From Bacteroidota bacterium (GTDB taxonomy: Bacteria; Bacteroidota; Bacteroidia; Chitinophagales; Chitinophagaceae): a DNA stretch of 10,902 nucleotides. A program made the position numbers and the translations under genes. This document shows, piece after piece, positions 8,558-10,902 of this stretch. How positions within the stretch are numbered: the first letter of the stretch is position 1; each line of letters starts with the position of its first letter. The stretch spans positions 1-10,902 of the forward strand of contig JAEWDG010000173.1 of NCBI GenBank assembly GCA_023390215.1. Direction: 5' to 3'. The notes under the pieces are model-generated. The model saw only the letters and a program-made list of their open reading frames with translations, had not been told where the DNA came from and made no database searches.

Positions 8558-10051
8558 ATGAGTAAAAACATAAGCAAGTACCTCCACCGCGACATGGACA
8601 ACCTGGCGGGCGCCTTGCATTCACAAAAGAAAACGAAGATCGTTGCAACGGTGGGACCGTCCTGCAGTTCTTATGAAGCTTTGCTGGAACTGGTAAAAGC
8701 CGGCGCGAATGTTTTCCGGCTCAATTTCTCACACGGTACACATGACGACAAAAGGGAGGTGATTGAAAATATCGTACGCATCATACGCACCGAACCTTAT
8801 AATATTGCAATACTGGCTGATCTGCAGGGGCCCAAGCTCCGTGTGGGTGAACTGGAGAACGGACAAATCGAGTTAAAACCCGGGCATGAATTTATTTTCA
8901 CAACCGAGAAGATCGTTGGAACCCCTGATAAGATCTATGTTTCCTACCCTAATCTTTGCACCGATGTGAAACCCGGCGAACGTATATTTCTCGACGATGG
9001 GAAAATGGAACTTATGGTGAAAGAAGTTTTGAATGATAAGGAAGTGCGCATGAGTGTAACACTGGGAGGAATTTTGTACCCCAAAAAAGGTGTAAACCTT
9101 CCGGATTCTGAGCTTACCATGGAGGCCATGACAGCAAAAGATCGCGCAGACCTGGATTTTATTCTCACCCAAAAAATAGACTGGGTAGCCCTTTCATTTG
9201 TACGCAAAGCATCTGATATAACCCAGCTCAAAGACATTATTAAAAAACATAACAGCAAACTGAAAGTAATTGCCAAGGTTGAAATGCCCGAGGCGTTGCG
9301 GAATCTGCGTGATATCATTCTGGAAAGTGATGGTGTAATGGTAGCCCGCGGAGATCTGGGTGTAGAGGTTCCTGTTGAACAGGTTCCTGTTATTCAAAAG
9401 AACATCATCCGCAAAGCGATGCACCGGGCTAAACCCGTAATCGTTGCTACACAAATGATGGAGAGTATGATTGACCGAACCAAACCCAACCGCAGTGAAG
9501 TGAGTGATGTGGCTAATGCGGTGATCGAAGGTGCAGACGCCGTTATGTTAAGTGGGGAAACCGCCACAGGTAAATATCCCGTACTCGTAGTTCAAACAAT
9601 GGCAAAGATCATTTCAGAAATTGAGAGTACGGTATATGAATATGACAGGGAGGAAATGCTGACTCCGCAATCTCATTCTCCTTCTTTCCTCAGCGATGCC
9701 GTTTGTTACACTGCATGTAAACTGGCAAAAGATGCAAATGCAAATGCGCTTATCGGAATGACGCAGAGCGGATATACTGCGTTTATGCTTAGCAGTTATC
9801 GTCCCCGCTGTCCATTATATATTTTCAGTAAAGAGCGATCACTGATCAATCAGCTTGCGTTGAGCTGGGGCGTTCGCGCGTTTTACTACGCTGAAGAAGA
9901 GAGCCTGGATGATATTATTTTCGATGAGATCAACATTCTGAAGGAAAGAGGATTTCTTAAGATCGGCGACGTTGTGATCAACACCGGTTCAACCCCGGTG
10001 GAGCAACATCTGCCAACAAATATGGTGAAGATAACCCGCGTTGAAAATTAG
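8558..10051 (+). CDS. pyk: Pyruvate kinase
   Basis: Pyruvate kinase transfers phosphate from phosphoenolpyruvate to ADP, the last step of glycolysis. The 497-residue protein has the A domain start KTKIVATVGPSC (25-36), RLNFSHG (54-60), a B lid domain at about 95-190, the catalytic stretch IAKVE (238-242) with Lys240 and metal-binding Glu242, MVARGDLGVE (261-270), ATQMMESM (297-304), and a C-terminal domain from about 375. There is no extra C-terminal PEP-utilising domain. GPKLR at 91-95 has Lys where potassium-dependent enzymes have Glu (Glu117 in rabbit muscle), which predicts potassium independence. An N-terminal extension of about 24 residues precedes the usual start; Met13 (8594) is an alternative. 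It is the last gene of the argS-pfkA-pyk run. Its TAG overlaps the stop of the convergent DUF1761 gene. Confidence 0.97.
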   Translation: MSKNISKYLHRDMDNLAGALHSQKKTKIVATVGPSCSSYEALLELVKAGANVFRLNFSHGTHDDKREVIENIVRIIRTEPYNIAILADLQGPKLRVGELENGQIELKPGHEFIFTTEKIVGTPDKIYVSYPNLCTDVKPGERIFLDDGKMELMVKEVLNDKEVRMSVTLGGILYPKKGVNLPDSELTMEAMTAKDRADLDFILTQKIDWVALSFVRKASDITQLKDIIKKHNSKLKVIAKVEMPEALRNLRDIILESDGVMVARGDLGVEVPVEQVPVIQKNIIRKAMHRAKPVIVATQMMESMIDRTKPNRSEVSDVANAVIEGADAVMLSGETATGKYPVLVVQTMAKIISEIESTVYEYDREEMLTPQSHSPSFLSDAVCYTACKLAKDANANALIGMTQSGYTAFMLSSYRPRCPLYIFSKERSLINQLALSWGVRAFYYAEEESLDDIIFDEINILKERGFLKIGDVVINTGSTPVEQHLPTNMVKITRVEN

Positions 10052-10470
10052 ACCCAACTGCAGATTATAACGGCTGCAATTATATTTCCGAGCAGGATGT
10101 AGAACCCATTTATCAGGTAAAGGCCTATGGGCCTTTTTTCATACACGTAAGATATCGCGATCGCAGACACACCGAAACAAAATCCGGTAACGGCGCCAAG
10201 CTTTATACCCCCGGAGATGCCGATTACATTATCCATGCGTACCCGGATAATTGCAATGGCCGCGGCTGTAACGAACATCATCACAAATGAAAAGAACATG
10301 ATGGGAAACATTCCCTTTTTGGCATCGGGATGTGAGGCATCGACACCTGTGAGGCGGATCCAGGCCTTTCCAAACAGCGCAGAATACCATACAGCACCCA
10401 GGATGAAATAACCGAGAGCACCCAGAAAAATGGCAATCCAGTTTAACTCCGAAAAGATTGAGAAGTTCAT
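10048..10470 (-). CDS. DUF1761 family membrane protein
   Basis: This is a small integral membrane protein of 140 residues matching the DUF1761 pattern: LNWIAIFLGALGYFILGAVWYS followed by LFGKAWIRLTG. Four hydrophobic segments are visible, near residues 10-32, 54-76, 85-107 and 114-138, with short charged loops such as RVRMDN and YEKRP. The biochemical function of the family is not known to me. The ATG at 10470 gives MNFSIFSELNW; a TTG three codons upstream is in frame but less likely. It lies 54 bases downstream of the NTF2-like gene on the same strand, so the two may form a unit. Its stop codon overlaps that of convergent pyk. Confidence 0.85.
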   Translation of the reverse strand: MNFSIFSELNWIAIFLGALGYFILGAVWYSALFGKAWIRLTGVDASHPDAKKGMFPIMFFSFVMMFVTAAAIAIIRVRMDNVIGISGGIKLGAVTGFCFGVSAIAISYVYEKRPIGLYLINGFYILLGNIIAAVIICSWV

Positions 10471-10524
10471 AAGTTTCAATTTTGGTAAATCGGAAATTAA
10501 TTATTTTAACCGATAGGTTTATTA

Positions 10525-10902
10525 TTATCTGTTCAGCATATATAACTCAAGTTGCTTCCTCGCTTTTTTCTTTACCGCGTTCTTATAAAATCCGGTCCAG
10601 CCCAGCAGCCAACCGGGAAATCCAAAAGCCTGAGCCGCCCAACGATGAAATGAGAACGCATCGCTATGCTCAATGATCTGGTTGCCTTCCAGCTTCATAA
10701 ATGCTTTTACCCGATTAGTTACTTTCTTACCGGAAAACCGGTAGGTGGCCACCCACTTACAAATCCAATAACCGTCTCCCCTGTCTTCGGGCGCTTCAAA
10801 ACTCAGCGAAAAATCTCTTGCCTTTGTTGTCAGCATTTCCCACATGGCAAATACCTGTTCCCCGTGCAGAACACCAAAAACCGGATCCGAAAAGACTACA
10901 TC
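10525..10902 (-). CDS. NTF2-like/SnoaL-like domain protein, 5' end beyond window
   Basis: The frame is open from the TAA at 10527-10525 up to the right edge, giving at least 125 residues starting ...DVVFSDPVFGVLHGEQVFAMWEML. The pattern D-x-x-F-x-D-P-x-F-G-x-L-x-G, then a beta-rich part with WICKWVATYRFSGKKVTNRVKAFMKLEGNQIIEHSDAFSFHRW, is typical of the nuclear transport factor 2/SnoaL-like fold (cone-shaped alpha+beta barrel). Such proteins are small-ligand binders or isomerase-like enzymes of varied function, so no reaction can be assigned. An internal ATG at 10845 falls inside the conserved domain and is not the start; the true N-terminus lies beyond 10902. The C-terminus is basic (YKNAVKKKARKQLELYMLNR). 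Confidence 0.85.
   Translation of the reverse strand, partial: DVVFSDPVFGVLHGEQVFAMWEMLTTKARDFSLSFEAPEDRGDGYWICKWVATYRFSGKKVTNRVKAFMKLEGNQIIEHSDAFSFHRWAAQAFGFPGWLLGWTGFYKNAVKKKARKQLELYMLNR

Noticed and set aside
8944..9318. 124-codon open frame antisense to pyk
   Set aside because: Shadow of the strongly conserved pyk frame with no domain or start signal.
10059..10078. TGCAG/CTGCA hairpin as a pyk terminator
   Set aside because: Only five pairs with a ten-base loop, no T-run, and inside the convergent coding region.

Overview
The window looks like ordinary chromosomal DNA of a Bacteroidota bacterium, most likely family Chitinophagaceae. This is an inference from protein flavour (a Bacteroidota-type YbiT-like ABC-F protein, ArgS and DnaK, plus a long helical orphan protein I associate with this family) and from two good matches to the Bacteroidota -7 promoter box TAnnTTTG. 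I see no insertion sequence, phage gene, CRISPR array, tRNA or rRNA.

Left part, minus strand (1-5400). Transcription runs right to left. A YbiT-like ABC-F ATPase (5400-3829) is followed by a small GtrA-family membrane protein (3763-3290). After a probable hairpin terminator comes an uncharacterised 518-residue all-helical protein (2989-1433), and then the first 373 codons of dnaK (1121 to the window edge). The 311-base gap before dnaK holds two different short tandem arrays: four AGTAnnn heptamers, and ten exact TTGAAC copies, mostly 9 bases apart. It also holds a repeated/inverted TGCC...GCAC type motif and a sigma-54-like -24/-12 element just ahead of dnaK.

Middle and right, plus strand (5619-10051). 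argS, pfkA and pyk follow each other with gaps of 34 and 25 bases. They look like one transcription unit driven from a TAnnTTTG box in the 218-base divergent region shared with the ABC-F gene. It pairs the committed and final kinases of glycolysis with a tRNA synthetase. pyk ends tail to tail with a DUF1761 membrane protein on the minus strand, and the two stop codons overlap (TTAG). Upstream of that gene, also on the minus strand, is an NTF2-like/SnoaL-like protein that runs off the right edge.

The main anomalies are in the ABC-F gene. It has a TAA stop exactly where family members carry a tyrosine, followed by a 19-codon in-frame tail that still reads like the family's C-terminus. In addition, ATP site II appears degenerate in both halves: the Walker A lysine of the second NBD is leucine, and the first NBD lacks a canonical LSGGQ. 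Site I is canonical. The rest of the window is mainly housekeeping, and I found no complete new multi-gene system.
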